From assembly GCA_963693315.1 (NCBI GenBank), contig OY856187.1:50397161-50461160 (forward strand): 64,000 bases of DNA. The letters run 5' to 3'. The notes beneath the pieces were generated by a model, which searched no databases, was not told where the DNA came from, and saw only the letters and a list, made by a program, of their open reading frames with translations. Positions 45,517 through 56,615 of this stretch are shown here, in pieces (the stretch's first letter is position 1; every line of letters begins with the position of its first letter). The DNA is from Diogma glabrata (taxonomy: Eukaryota > Arthropoda > Insecta > Diptera > Cylindrotomidae). Both the position numbers and the translations under genes were made by a program.

Positions 45517-46770
45517 AGGTCGTTCAATAAGTCCGTAGGATAAGTAAGAAAAAAACAACATTTTGACAAAACTCGATTTTTTTATTCAACATAGTTGCCT
45601 TCGAGGGCGATACAACGAGTATAGCGATTTTCCAACTTTTCTATACCACTTTTATAGTACGATTTCTCTTTCTCGTCAAAATAGGCCTCAGTTTCAGCGA
45701 TTACTTCATCATTGGACTTAAATTTCTTTCCAGCAAGCATTCTCTTGAGATCTGAAACCAGGAAATATGGTGGGTGGGTAAGCAATTCAAAGCCCAATTC
45801 ATTCAATTTTGCCATCGTTTTCATCGATCTGTGACACGGTGCATTATCTTGGTGAAACAACACTTTTTTCTTTTGCAAATGTGGCCGTTTCTTTGCGATT
45901 TCAGCCTTCAATCGATCCAAAAGTTCACAGTAATACTCGCTGTTGATGGTGGTTCCTTTTTGGAGATAGTCGATGAATATTATTCCGTTCGTATCCCAAA
46001 ATACAGACGCCATCACCTTACCGGCCGACTGTTGCGTCTTTGCTCGCTTTGGATTCGGTTCGTCGACTGCTGTCCACTCAGCTGACTGTCTATTGGATTC
46101 TGTTGTGTAATTGTGAAGCCATGTCTCATACATTGTTACATATCGACGATAGAATTCCATTTTCCATTCCATTCCCGCCAAAGACTCCTCTGAAGCATCG
46201 ATTCGTTGTTGTTTTTTGGCGACTATGAGCTCACGCGGCACCCAATTTGCACAGAGCCTTCGCATACCCAAATATTCGTGTAAAATGGTAAAAACACTAC
46301 CATTTGCTACCTTTACAATGTCAGCTAGCTCGTGCACCTTCAATTTGCGATCGTTCATAGCCAATTTGTGGATTTTTTTGATGTTTTCTGGAATAACAGC
46401 CTCATTTGGGCGTCCACTGCGCTCTGCATCTTTTGTGCTGGTACGACCACATTTAAATTCAGCCATCCACTTCTCTACCATTTGTCTCGATGGAGCAGAG
46501 TTTGGATAATGTTTATCAAGCCATTGTTTGGTTTCCACTGTATTTTTTTTCATCAAAAAGCAATGCTTTATTAAAATTCGAAATTCACTTTTTTCCATTT
46601 TTTTTCAAAAACAAAAGTTGCTTCACACAAAATGCTATAACTCACGAATAGTCAGATTGCTGTCAAATTTATACACGTATCGTTTGAAGGTTAGTACTAA
46701 ATAAAAATCATATGGAAAAAATTCTAGTAACGCCATCTATGTGTCATCCTACGGACTTATTGAATGACCT
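45517..46770 (-). mobile_element. mariner element with 25-bp TIRs, in Gypsy J
   Basis: Ends are AGGTCGTTCAATAAGTCCGT (45517) and its inverse ending in GACCT (46770), with one difference in the first 20 bases. Length is 1254 bp, usual for mariner. The transposase fills the interior. The TA duplication cannot be set exactly from the flanks. Confidence 0.88.
45582..46598 (-). pseudogene. mariner transposase, catalytically dead
   Basis: The 338-codon open frame has the paired HTH region (EFRILIKHCFLMKKNTVETK, SGRPNEAVIPENIKKIHKLA, ELADIVKVANGSVFTILHEY), WVPREL, and the catalytic domain. The first catalytic position reads MYETWLHNYT, where mariners have MDETW, so the Asp is replaced by Tyr. The second Asp is kept in HQDNAPCHRS. 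The third is lost because the segment between HPPY and SDLKRMLAGKKF is shortened (HPPYFLVSDLKRM, without the usual SPDLAPSD). The reading frame survived both changes. It may still bind TIRs but could not cut. Confidence 0.9.
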
Positions 46771-47340
46771 AGTACATTTACTAAAAAATGTTTTTCCCAA
46801 AATCAAATTATTATTCATAGTACCATCCGGCACAACTAATATTACATCATACAAGAAGTTGTTTCATAAAATTTTACTATTTACACTACCAAGAATATTA
46901 AGTTGGCTTTTATTAATTCCTACATAATTATACGACAAATCAACATTTTGAATCAAATTAATATTAGAAATTAGCTACTTTTCATCAAATTTATTGGACT
47001 ACCAGTGTCAATTAAAGCCTTCGAAATAAAATTGTTATTAAAATTTTCAAAATAAACAGATACATTAATAGAAACTGAATCAGCTACTATTTTTCAATAT
47101 TCTTCTCACATAAACTTATTGCGTTGAAAATTTTGCTTACTTGACAATCAGGTAAACGGTGCGTTTTTGAACCACATCCAAAACATAAGCCAAATTTACG
47201 CTTGGGTTTAGTACATGCTGTAGACAAATGTCTCAATAATCCACAGTTATAACACTTCTTTACGTTCCTGCGCTAGTTCCATGCTTTTTATTTGTTGGTT
47301 GCGCCATCCAATTTCGGTTTTGATAAAGTACTTGAACCTC
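46771..47340 (-). pseudogene. Gypsy 'J' gag end and protease
   Basis: The minus strand reads two zinc knuckles, CYNCGLLRHLSTAC and CFGCGSKTHRLPDC (about 47130-47260), then after a stop an aspartic protease with the active site KALIDTGSPINLM (about 46990-47030) and NYVGINKSQLNILGS further on. Several stops and shifts interrupt it. It joins the RT start at 45516 once the mariner is disregarded. Confidence 0.75.
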
Positions 47341-47996
47341 CTTTACGATCTTTGTCACACGGAAAAAACTATTCTATGTATTTTGTAAATTTTTAGTAAA
47401 TACTGTTAAATAATTGATTGATTTTGGGATAGTGCCGTTTTTGGAAAATACTCCCAAAAACTTACGAATTATTTGCTTTTTTTAAAAATCAGATTCAGAT
47501 ATATACAAAACTCAGGGAAAGTGCTAAATTCTTACACGATTTTGGAAAAAAATTAACAGCTTTTGTATTTACTGCTTTTGTAATACAAAAAAAACATTAT
47601 TATTTAATATTGTAATGCTATTAGTTTCCAAATCAATAAGCTCAACAATAACTTTTTGAAATACACTATTACCAAAATACTTTTGGTCTAAACTATTGAA
47701 AAGCATAGCTAAAAATATAGTATCAAGTTTTGAATAAATTCCGGTGGAATGCACGGAAGTGAAATATATACTACACCTATGTTTCCTAAACCCGATTTTG
47801 ATCCTAGCACATTATTAGTGTTAAACTCATCATGACACAAAATTATAGGTAGAACCGTGGTTAAATCATTGAAACTTGAAGTTTTGGACTTCCAAAGTTT
47901 ATACTTGCATTATATTGCAAACATTTACTGAATTTTTTGAAGATTATTTATTCGTGTTTTCTTCTATTACTCGGAGTTAACTCCGTGACAGCTGTA
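47341..47996. other. AT-rich, nothing recognised
   Basis: A 61-codon minus frame (47569-47754) has no recognisable relation. The palindrome GGAGTTAACTCC occurs at 47973-47984, and a related GAGTTAACTCC lies near 48180. Confidence 0.4.
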
Positions 47997-48099
47997 CCCT
48001 ATTTCACCAAACTTACAAATTTGTAATTTCATACAAATTTTAACAAAATTTGTGGAAATTTGCATGACATTACAAATTTGTCAGTTTGGTGAAATAGGG
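47997..48099. mobile_element. 103-bp foldback MITE, TA duplication
   Basis: CCCTATTTCACCAAACT begins it and the inverse ends it. The two arms match almost to the centre (about 45 bp each), so the whole unit folds into a hairpin. TA is present at both sides (47995-47996, 48100-48101). Confidence 0.85.
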
Positions 48100-48101
48100 T
48101 A

Positions 48102-49141
48102 CTGGTGTCAAAATATGCTATTCTTTTATTACTCACAACCCTGAAGTTTGACGCTTTTCTGTTCTTTTATAGCATTAGAGTTAACTCCGGTGACTCTTAA
48201 ATTTTTTGGGAGCATTATTATTCAAGGCGTCAAATTTAAATTCAAAAATATAGACGGAAAAGTATAAAATAATAAAATCTTAAAGGGATAAAAAATTATT
48301 AAAAAATTCAATCAGTTATAATAAATAATACCTAATGTTTATTTTTATATATTTATTTAATTTATTCGGTTCTATTAAAACAGCTATATTGGTTATTACA
48401 ATTTTTATTAAGAATTTAGACTAATTTAAATGAAAACTTTCTGTTTATTTAATAAAACAATTTAAATTCATCAAATTTTAACTTTATAACAAAAAAAAAG
48501 TTTTAAAAGGATTACAACAGTTATTATTAACTAAACGGAAAAAATAAATAAATGTAAAAAAAAAAATAAAAAATTACAAAATGGAAACTGTTTTTTTGTA
48601 ACACATGCGTACAAAATATTCAATTTTGTACTAGAATAGAATACAAGAAAAAACTACTTTTCCGCACATATGGCCACAAAATATTTTGTAAGCCTGGACC
48701 GTATCGCCGCCTGCATGTGAGATTTGTAGTTAAATCTATCTACATATCTATCTATATATAATATTTTTCTAGCACTAAAATAACAAAATAATAATTTAAA
48801 TAACTCACCATATAGTAAAAACAACTTAAACACATTGCATCATTTAAATTGCAAGAAAAAGCAATTCATTTAGGTTTTCAAAGTTCACAATTTTGACAGC
48901 TTAGTTGGGGTACTATATGCTGTTAGTTCGAATCTTATGTTTATATTTTCGAGCTAGTATAATTTACAACTATTACAACGAAGATGGCGCACTTTAATTA
49001 TTTAAAAAGCTTAAATTTGTTTATAACTTTGTTAAATAAATGATTAAATGAACAATTAAATAAATATTTATAAATTTTACGCACTTGTTACAAAAAATAG
49101 TGTGTATTACTAGTGCGAATGCGTTTTCCAAACGCGAGTTA
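48102..49141. other. AT-rich, nothing recognised
   Basis: No ORF, repeat or RNA gene identified in this stretch. Confidence 0.4.
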
Positions 49142-49325
49142 TATTTAAAACTTGCTCTGATAAAAATTTCTGTTTTTTATATAATTTAAACAAATACAAA
49201 TGTTTTTACTTTTTTGGACGTAACTATGATAACAAAATATATGGTTAAAAAGTGACACTTTACGGCCGCAAATCACAGTAATAAAGTACCACTTTAATAT
49301 GTAGGCGAATAAAAAGGGTTTTAAG
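49142..49325. repeat. left arm of a long inverted repeat
   Basis: Inverted copy of 53262-53415 at roughly 85 percent identity, sharing ATTCGCCTACATATTAAAGT and TACGTCCAAAAAAGTAAAAA when inverted. It could be the end of a 4.3-kb composite element or two oppositely inserted copies of a MITE. Confidence 0.75.
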
Positions 49326-50010
49326 TGTATTTTTGATTGATATAAAAGTTGCTGTAACATCAATAGTTTTTAAAATAAGTTCCTTTCCTTGTTTTGTCAT
49401 ATCAACTCTTTCACCGATAAGAAAAGATTGATTTTCAAGCGGATGAAAATTATCACGCATAATTTTTTCCGTTTATGCTCAGTATTTATAAGATTTAAAC
49501 TACTTCAAAGCAATTAAAATATAGCTGAAATGATTGAAGTGTTATTAACAATTTCATAGTCTCTATTTTGACTCTGTTCAATTAATAGTGACTCCGCAAT
49601 GCTAAATTATTAAAATAAAAGTGTATCGAAGTAATAGTTTCCTGTAGCTAGATTCTGGTTGTATGGAATTATTTCGTGGAATGAGATTTCGTACTAAATG
49701 GGATTTTTGCATTCAGATTCAATAGAATGAGAAAATGAATTCCGCATTTGTGGGATGAACTGTCAAATTATCACGTCAACGAATTTATAGACGAAAATGC
49801 GATTATTTGCTTTGAAATTTTTTATAGACGCACCAAAATGGAGAAAAAAATGTTGAAAAAAAGTTACGATAAATCAAAAAAAGGGGATATCTGCATAGGC
49901 GCCAACATTTTTTTTATTTGATATAGAATTACTCACTGAAGCGAATAAAATCGAAACGAGCAAGAGCAAGGAAAATCCATACAAAATTACACTTTTTTTG
50001 ACAAGATGTT
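49326..50010. other. AT-rich, nothing recognised
   Basis: A 66-codon minus frame (49260-49460) starts here and runs into the repeat arm; probably chance. Confidence 0.4.
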
Positions 50011-50210
50011 NNNNNNNNNNNNNNNNNNNNNNNNNNNNNNNNNNNNNNNNNNNNNNNNNNNNNNNNNNNNNNNNNNNNNNNNNNNNNNNNNNNNNNNNNN
50101 NNNNNNNNNNNNNNNNNNNNNNNNNNNNNNNNNNNNNNNNNNNNNNNNNNNNNNNNNNNNNNNNNNNNNNNNNNNNNNNNNNNNNNNNNNNNNNNNNNNN
50201 NNNNNNNNNN
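50011..50210. other. assembly gap, 200 N
   Basis: Exactly 200 N; it cuts the Penelope-like fragment. Confidence 0.99.
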
Positions 50211-50580
50211 AAAAAGTTGAACTTGTATGTCCCAATCTTAATGCCCTAAAATGTTCTGAACATCGCTGCTTGAAATTACGACCAGTTTGACCTATATATA
50301 TAGCATTACAATCTTCACAACTAAGTTGGTAGACACTAGATTTCAAAATTAAATTTTGTTTAGGTTTGTTGTTAACTAATAAATTATGTAAGTTGAAATT
50401 GTTGTAAAATGCACAGCTTAAATTTGTATATTTAGATAATGTATTACCTATTCTCTGACTTAAATTACCCGAATAATGAATTTTGCGCCAATGTTTAGTA
50501 TCTTGTAATGAATTTGGATAAATCAAATTGTAAGCAATACGTTTTAACTTTCGTTGAAGGATTTTGTGAACTAATTATGA
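50211..50580 (-). pseudogene. Penelope-like element GIY-YIG endonuclease fragment
   Basis: The minus frame (50526 down to the gap) reads SGNLSQRIGNTLSKYTN and then SVYQLSCEDCNAIYIGQTGR followed by NFKQRCSEHFRALR. The IYIGQTGR core, the CxxC before it and the KxRxxEH helix are those of the GIY-YIG nuclease at the C-terminus of Penelope retroelements, which nicks DNA to prime reverse transcription. The RT part is not seen. Downstream residues are lost in the gap. Confidence 0.85.
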
Positions 50581-50616
50581 TTCGAAACCGTTGTTTTTAG
50601 CAATTAATAAAATTAA

Positions 50617-50782
<166 letters not shown>

Positions 50783-51043
50783 TGAATTTGATTTTTCTAA
50801 TAAACAGTAATTATAACAGTTGAGTGAACAGTTGAGTGTAATTCGTCTGCCAAAGAAGCAGCATTCCTTTTTAACGCTAAAAGTAAGGAGAACGCAAACA
50901 ACATCTACATTACATTGTACCTGAATGTCGATTAAAACAAAATAACATATTTCAATTGTCATAATCTAAATAAAAGATAAAAATTTCTATTCCAAAAAAA
51001 ATATTTGTTTATTTATTGAACCTTAACTTTAATTAAATAGATC
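50783..51043. other. intergenic, nothing recognised
   Basis: AT-rich DNA between the microsatellite and the 3' end of the Myb/SANT-like gene. Confidence 0.4.
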
Positions 51044-52147
51044 TTAAATTTCTAAGTTATTTTTTTTTTGTTGTGCATCTATAAGTCGATCTAGCCCGTC
51101 TTTTAATATTTGGTTTCCTTCTCTAATTAAATTTTCAATTGATTGCAACTTTTCTACATGATGCTTTTCCCTCTGCTCAAATTTTTTTTCTTGATGCACT
51201 TTTATTTGTTCCAAAATTTGTTCGCTATTGCTTTTTCTTTTTTTTCGTCTTTGTCGAGGCATTAAATTTTCTATATCTTCAGTTTCTGTATCAAAATTTG
51301 GTTCAATTAAGGAATCCGCAATGCTAGGTGGCACAACAGAATGTGAGGTACCAAAGAGTTCTTCAAACTCTTCTTCAAACTGGAAGGATTGCGGATCGTT
51401 ACCAGTTTTATTATTGTGATCCTTTACACTGGTATATTTTAGTCGCAGTTTATTAAAGTTATTTTTTTAACTGTGCTGCTGATGCATAAAATAAATTTTC
51501 TTCGAATTTTGTCTGAATTTTTCTCCAAATGTTATCATGTTTGGTGGTGTTGTTGGAAAATTCAGACATGTGCTCTTTATATAGAGAGATAAGGCATTTT
51601 ATTTCATTCACCGTAAACTGTTTTCTACCTATAAATAAAATCGTCACATTAAATAAAATAAGAACAAAACACACAAGTTTAACTTACCTTGTTTAATGCT
51701 TGTATTTATATTCGAAGCTGATGTTTCAGCTTCGTCTTGGGTTGCATTGGAAAAAGTTTCCACCGGAACTGACAATTCGGCTGGGATGGTATTGTCCGAA
51801 GTTTCCACCGGGACTGATGATTCGGCTTCGGTGAAATTGGACGCAGTTTCGGCTGGCATTTCAACAAACACCTCAACTCCATCTATAATATAAAACAAAT
51901 GTTATTTGATTTATCGTAGGCGAATTATTTAGCTATTGCTATAGCTAGTTTGTTTAAACAAATATTTTTGCGTTGGATTGTATTTTTAAAAAATATTTGT
52001 TTCAACATAATAATGTTATGTAACACTATCATTTTAATTTTAATAAGCAACATAAGTTCTTTTAAATTATAATTACCTGTAGTTAAACATTTCTGGAACA
52101 AAACTCCTTCTTCGCTTTGGTACAATACTGAATCTATAAATTCCATT
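51044..52147 (-). CDS. Myb/SANT-like DNA-binding protein (Harbinger accessory type), three exons, one frameshift
   Basis: Exon 1 starts with ATG at 52147 (MEFIDSVLYQSEEGVLFQKC) and ends before GTAATT at about 52078. Exon 2 (about 51886-51687) is acidic and repetitive (PVETSDNTIPAELSVPVET) and ends at GTAAGT. Exon 3 (from about 51630) has the SANT-like trihelix (RKQFTVNEIKCLISLYKEHM, KHDNIWRKIQTKF, then FNKLRLKYTSVKDHN). A linker (EEEFEELFGTSHSVVPPSIA) and a basic coiled coil follow (MPRQRRKKRKS, HQEKKFEQREKHHVEKLQ), with the stop at 51044. A seven-A run near 51466 shifts the frame inside the DNA-binding domain. PIF/Harbinger transposons carry such a second gene. A Harbinger-like terminus lies upstream at 52771-52787. 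No Harbinger transposase is visible, so a host gene of the MSANTD type is the alternative. Confidence 0.65.
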
Positions 52148-52600
52148 TTACAAAAAATATAATATAACAAATTAAGTAGAACTTAATTTACTATATTAAA
52201 CTACTTTTTATTTTAAAAAACTAAATGTAACTAAACTAAACTAAAAAAACTTAATATTAAATCCTAGAAAATTTTAAATGAAACCTTAAACCTATAAATA
52301 CTACTTTTTATGAAAAATCTTAAACTATTAGAAATTTTATTTTTTATCAATTTAATTATTTTAATTTATATAAACTTAAACATAACCATAAAACACAAAA
52401 ACTTTTAAGAAATACAATATAAATATTATTTCTTACATATACTAATTTCAAAATCACTATTTTATTTTATTAAAAATTTATTATTAATTAAAATAAACAT
52501 AAACACTCAAAAATTAACATCCAAACAATTTAAAAAATTTTCACATAAACAAAACATAAACAAATAAACTTACTTTAACAAGCGTCAGTTCTTAATAAAG
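52148..52600. other. 5' flank of the Myb/SANT-like gene, highly AT-rich
   Basis: It consists of TTAAAC/AAACTTAAA-like runs with no ORF. Confidence 0.4.
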
Positions 52601-52787
52601 AACTGAAGCGAGTCCAAAATAAGCAATCCAATCGCCTATTTTGGAAAAGAACTGGAGTTTCCGAACGATTTTATCTGTCAAATCGCTTGCTTAAATAAGC
52701 AAGAAATAGTTTCAGAACGACCATTTCCAGCCACAAATGTCAAAATAGGAAAATAAGCAAGCGATTTGGTGTTTCCGAACGAAACCC
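52600..52787. repeat. Harbinger-like terminal region with inverted repeats
   Basis: CAAATCGCTTGCTTA (about 52680) is exactly inverted near 52754-52768. GTTTCCGAACGA appears twice (52653 and 52771). The outermost copy, GTTTCCGAACGAAACCC, ends at 52787 and would read GGGTTTCGTTCGGAAAC inward, like PIF/Harbinger ends as I remember them. No matching left end was found. Confidence 0.5.
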
Positions 52788-53261
52788 TTGTAAACTAGCT
52801 ATCGGAAAAACACAAATAAAAACAGTCAATAAACTGACAGATGAATTCCATTTTCAAAAATGTGTAATAGTTTAGACCTTGTACTAAAAAGGATATCTCG
52901 AAAAGAGAACGAGAATACCAATTAGTGAAATGGAATTATTTAGTGAGAAATCAAAATTCGAGTTAAATAATAATTCCATTCCACTTCATTTTTTCTCATA
53001 GAACCAGAATCGAGGTACTGAACTGGTTTTCTACATATTTTTGGGTTGCTTTATAGTGTTTTAATTAGAATCAAGCTCTGTTCATCGATTTTGGTTTTTA
53101 GTGTATTTAAATTTAATGAACATTGCAAATTATTGTTTTTTCTAATTGTTAAAGCAGCAAAGTTATTATTATTGGTATGTTCTATTATATTATGTGGATT
53201 AACAGATTCTTCTCCGGTAAAAGATTTGTGATATGTACTACATATTTCTAAATTATCAAAA

Positions 53262-53415
53262 TGTTTTTTTTATTCGCCTACATATTAAAGTGTTACTTTA
53301 TTACTGTGATTTGCGGCTTTAAAGTATCACTATTTATTTTGTTGTCATAGCTACGTCCAAAAAAGTAAAAAGCATTTGTATTTGTTTAAATTCTATGAAA
53401 AATAAAAATGTTTAT
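53262..53415. repeat. right arm of the long inverted repeat
   Basis: Inverted relative to 49142-49325. Confidence 0.75.
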
Positions 53416-55046
53416 CAAAGCAACCCTTAAATTCAAAATTTCATTATCGAATTAAAATAGTTGTTATCATTTGTTGTCATAGTTATCCTATAATTTGGAA
53501 AAAATAACAAATATTTTGTCAAAGGTTACTTGTTCCACATATTTTTATTTTAAAATGTTTGCAAATTTTAGAATAAACAAATTTTTTAAAAATATTTTGT
53601 ACATCATAATGTACTATAAAATATTCTTTATATTTTAAATGCGTTTTCTTGCAAACGAACCAACCCATCTTAAATATAATAATGCTGTAAAAATAAACAC
53701 AAAAATAGTAGATCCCATGCAGCATTTTTATCTCTTTCCGTTTATAGAAAAAAAATATATTATTATTTTTCTATTGCCAGAAAGAAGTAACTGCCAAACA
53801 ATATATATTTTATTTTAATTTCATTCTAAATTAAACCAAAACCAGAAACAGTAAACCAGCAAACGATATCCATTTCACTTTAATTCATATATGTAATACA
53901 CAAGCTACGAAAAAGCGTAGCCATATCATAGGAAAGAAGAGAATACGGAAGGGAAAGGATAGAATAGAATACAAAAAGCATAAAAATATTAAACGATGAT
54001 TAAAATAAACGAAACGAACTTTGAATATCTTTAAATCTTGTTTTATTAAATTTCATTTCAATTTCAGTTTATGCTTTGCTTGAACTAGACGTTGCAAACA
54101 GGGTTTATGTTATTAATTTATGAAAAAATATTTTGTGCAAAGGCACAGGGTTCCCCTAGTTTATTTTAAATGAAAACAAAACCAAAGCGTACATAATAAA
54201 ATTTTAGTTAGGATCAAATTTTCAGTTTTAATATTATCAGTTTTATTTAAATCGAAATACTTTTGAGAAAAATAAAATAAAAGCAAATAAGTTTGAGCAT
54301 TTTCCGATCGGTAAATATGTAAAATACAAAACATCTACATAAAAGTATTGAACTGAATTGGACTTTTACGAAATTATATTCAGAAAACTATATGATAAAA
54401 CTTATATAATTATGCCGAAAGTAATTGTTCCGACGAACTGGAGATAGGAATCTCTTATATGTACACGGCCCTAGCCTATCATATTAATAAAAAGAAACAA
54501 GATTCAAGAACTTTAGAATATAATAATAATAACTTGATTTGTTTGAAGTTGATTGTGATCTGCAGCAAAATGTAGTGGTGTTGATTTTTTTAATTCTACG
54601 GTATCCCCTGTATTTTCCGTGGTTGTATTTATCAAATTCTTTAACTTATATTTGTATTCCCAGGTTCACAAGATCCAAGTATTTCATACATTAGATTATT
54701 ACGTATTATAATTTCCAAAATTTACAGGTAATGTTGATCACCTCGATTTATCATTTGATTTAACTTATAATTTCTCACATTAACATTTGCAATCTAGATT
54801 ATACAGTTTTTTATTTCAACTAGATCACTATTTTTACCCAAAACATATTATTTAATAAAAGGTATCCAAATTTTTGTTGATCCAAAATCTCAATTGGGTC
54901 TCACAAACAGAAATTTTAAAAACATCCATTTTTGACAAATCGCCATATTGCAATTTTATATAATTTATTTTTTTCCTTTGATTTAATTCATTGAAATAAA
55001 CTATGTTTTATTTATATTATTCACAATGAAAATTTGTAAGTATATA
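53416..55046. other. AT-rich, nothing recognised
   Basis: No convincing ORF on either strand; a 68-codon minus frame at 53519-53725 is not recognised. Confidence 0.4.
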
Positions 55047-55054
55047 CTTTATAA

Positions 55055-55793
55055 CAGTGTTTCGAACCCAAAAAAATTTGGGTGCAGGTTCAAGTTCGGG
55101 TTCAATACATTAAAATTTAGTGGGTTCGGGTTCGGTTCGGGTTTGGGTTCGGGTTCAAATTTGTTACAAAATAAAACAATTTTTTCGAATTTTTTTTATT
55201 GAGAATTTTTGAGATCAATTAAACTAAAGTAAGTAAAGAAGTAAATTGAATTTTTTCAATTTAAAGGTATGGTTTGAAGTTTCTCAGAAAAAACTCCAAT
55301 TCACATTTTTCGTGTTTCGGATGAATTCGAACCTTCCTCGTCAGTGCCTGGGCTCGAATCCTTGGGCAGACACGCTATCGATTACGCCGTTGTGGCGATG
55401 ACAATTTCGAAGTTGAAACTTTTTCATCACTTATTTATTTTTGGTTAAGTTGAATTTTCCCACTGTCATTAGACTCCATATTATGGAAATGTTTTTACAT
55501 TGGGAATTTTTTTATTTTTATTTTTTTATGTTACATTACATACCGTATTTATGCTACACACATATTTATTTTGGAAACAAATTTTTATTTAATTCTCACT
55601 ATTCACTATTCTCTACTGAAACAAATAATAACCAAAATATGAAATTTCTTACGCCAACATCTTAAATTTCCTATATTAAAAATTGAACCTGAACCGCGTT
55701 TTTGATTGGGTTCAGGTTCGGGTTTGGGTTCACATAATTTAAAAAAAATCTTGCTCCGGAGCGGGTTCGGGTTCGGTTCGGGTTCGAAACCCT
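55055..55793. mobile_element. 739-bp hAT-type MITE with 8-bp duplication and GGGTTC repeats
   Basis: The ends are CAGTGTTTCGAACCC and, inverted, CAGGGTTTCGAACCC, with CTTTATAA on both sides (55047-55054, 55794-55801). CAG...CTG ends with an 8-bp duplication are the mark of hAT transposons. Blocks of (GGGTTC) and GGTTCGGTTCGG lie just inside both ends in the same orientation (55079-55160 and 55690-55785). There is no transposase. A tRNA-like segment lies in the middle. Confidence 0.9.
55335..55410 (-). other. tRNA-like fragment inside the MITE
   Basis: On the minus strand GGCGTAATCGATAGCGTGTC resembles a D-arm/A-box region and GGATTCGAGCC a T-arm/B-box. The spacing between them (about 27 bp) is too short for a whole tRNA, and no acceptor stem pairs. 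It may be the head of a tRNA-derived SINE or a decayed tRNA. Confidence 0.35.
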
Positions 55794-55801
55794 GCTTTAT
55801 A

Positions 55802-56395
55802 ACAATAAAAACATTAGTTGTGTTTTATTCTTTGTTAAAACTTTGAACAATTAAAACTTTTGTTTTCTTAAAGTAAAACATGAAAAAAAGAATATATTTT
55901 TTTAAACACAAACTTTTAAATTATTTTGTTTGATAGTCAAACATGGAATGAATTTATTTTTGGATTGAAAAAAGAATCATAGTGACTTGCTACATTGTTT
56001 TTCAACCAAAAAACAGGGTTGCCAATTGTAATCTTCGTTTCGTTCAATCTTTTGGTGTGTTTTTTTTATGTTATCTGATTAAGAGGGATTATTAGCTGAA
56101 TTGAATTTCCGTTAAATTTGAATTAGAATTCGAATCTTATCTCGATGTAAACGAATTTTCTTGAAATGATTTGAAATGTTTTAATTAGAAGTAAGACCGA
56201 CGTTACTGTATGTTATTTCGTAGACATGTTTGGTCAAGATACGGAAAACCTTAATGATATTTAAATTTCTAAGCTACTGTGTCTTTTTAATACAGATACT
56301 ATCACGTTAAATTCGCACACTGCTTCATGTTTAAAAAAAAACTTCAACTTAAAACAATATTATTTATCCTGTGTATTTTATAATCTAAGAGTTGC
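55802..56395. other. AT-rich, nothing recognised
   Basis: No ORF, repeat or RNA gene identified. Confidence 0.4.
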
Positions 56396-56615
56396 AACGT
56401 TTAGCAGTGCAAGACCCTCAGATAGGAGCGAAGTTTGCGCATACTAAGGTTATAGGATTGTTTCCCTGACCGTTGGCCGATTCCCGCTCTATCGACTTGG
56501 CTCCGTCTGTATCGGTCGTGGGTTTCGATCGGCAGTCAGGAAACCCTAGAAGTGAGCGGATGCTAGATAGAGAAACGCAGACAGCCGTCCCTACTTACCT
56601 TTAATCCCTGTACCA
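56396..56615. other. GC-richer segment with a long imperfect hairpin
   Basis: Against a strongly AT-rich background this 220-bp stretch is near 50 percent GC. GTTTCCCTGACCG with GGCCGAT (56460-56481) pairs with ATCGGCAGTCAGGAAAC (56528-56544), and CGACTTGGCTCCGTC lies in the loop. There is no ORF. It could be a structured RNA, a MITE remnant or a piece of an unrelated repeat. Confidence 0.35.

Noticed and set aside
48890..49141. Possible Harbinger end (GCGTTTTCCAAACGCG at about 49121)
   Set aside because: Palindromic and suggestive, but no partner end or target duplication could be matched to the terminus at 52771-52787.
55335..55410. A functional tRNA gene
   Set aside because: Box spacing is too short and the acceptor stem does not pair; kept only as a tRNA-like fragment.
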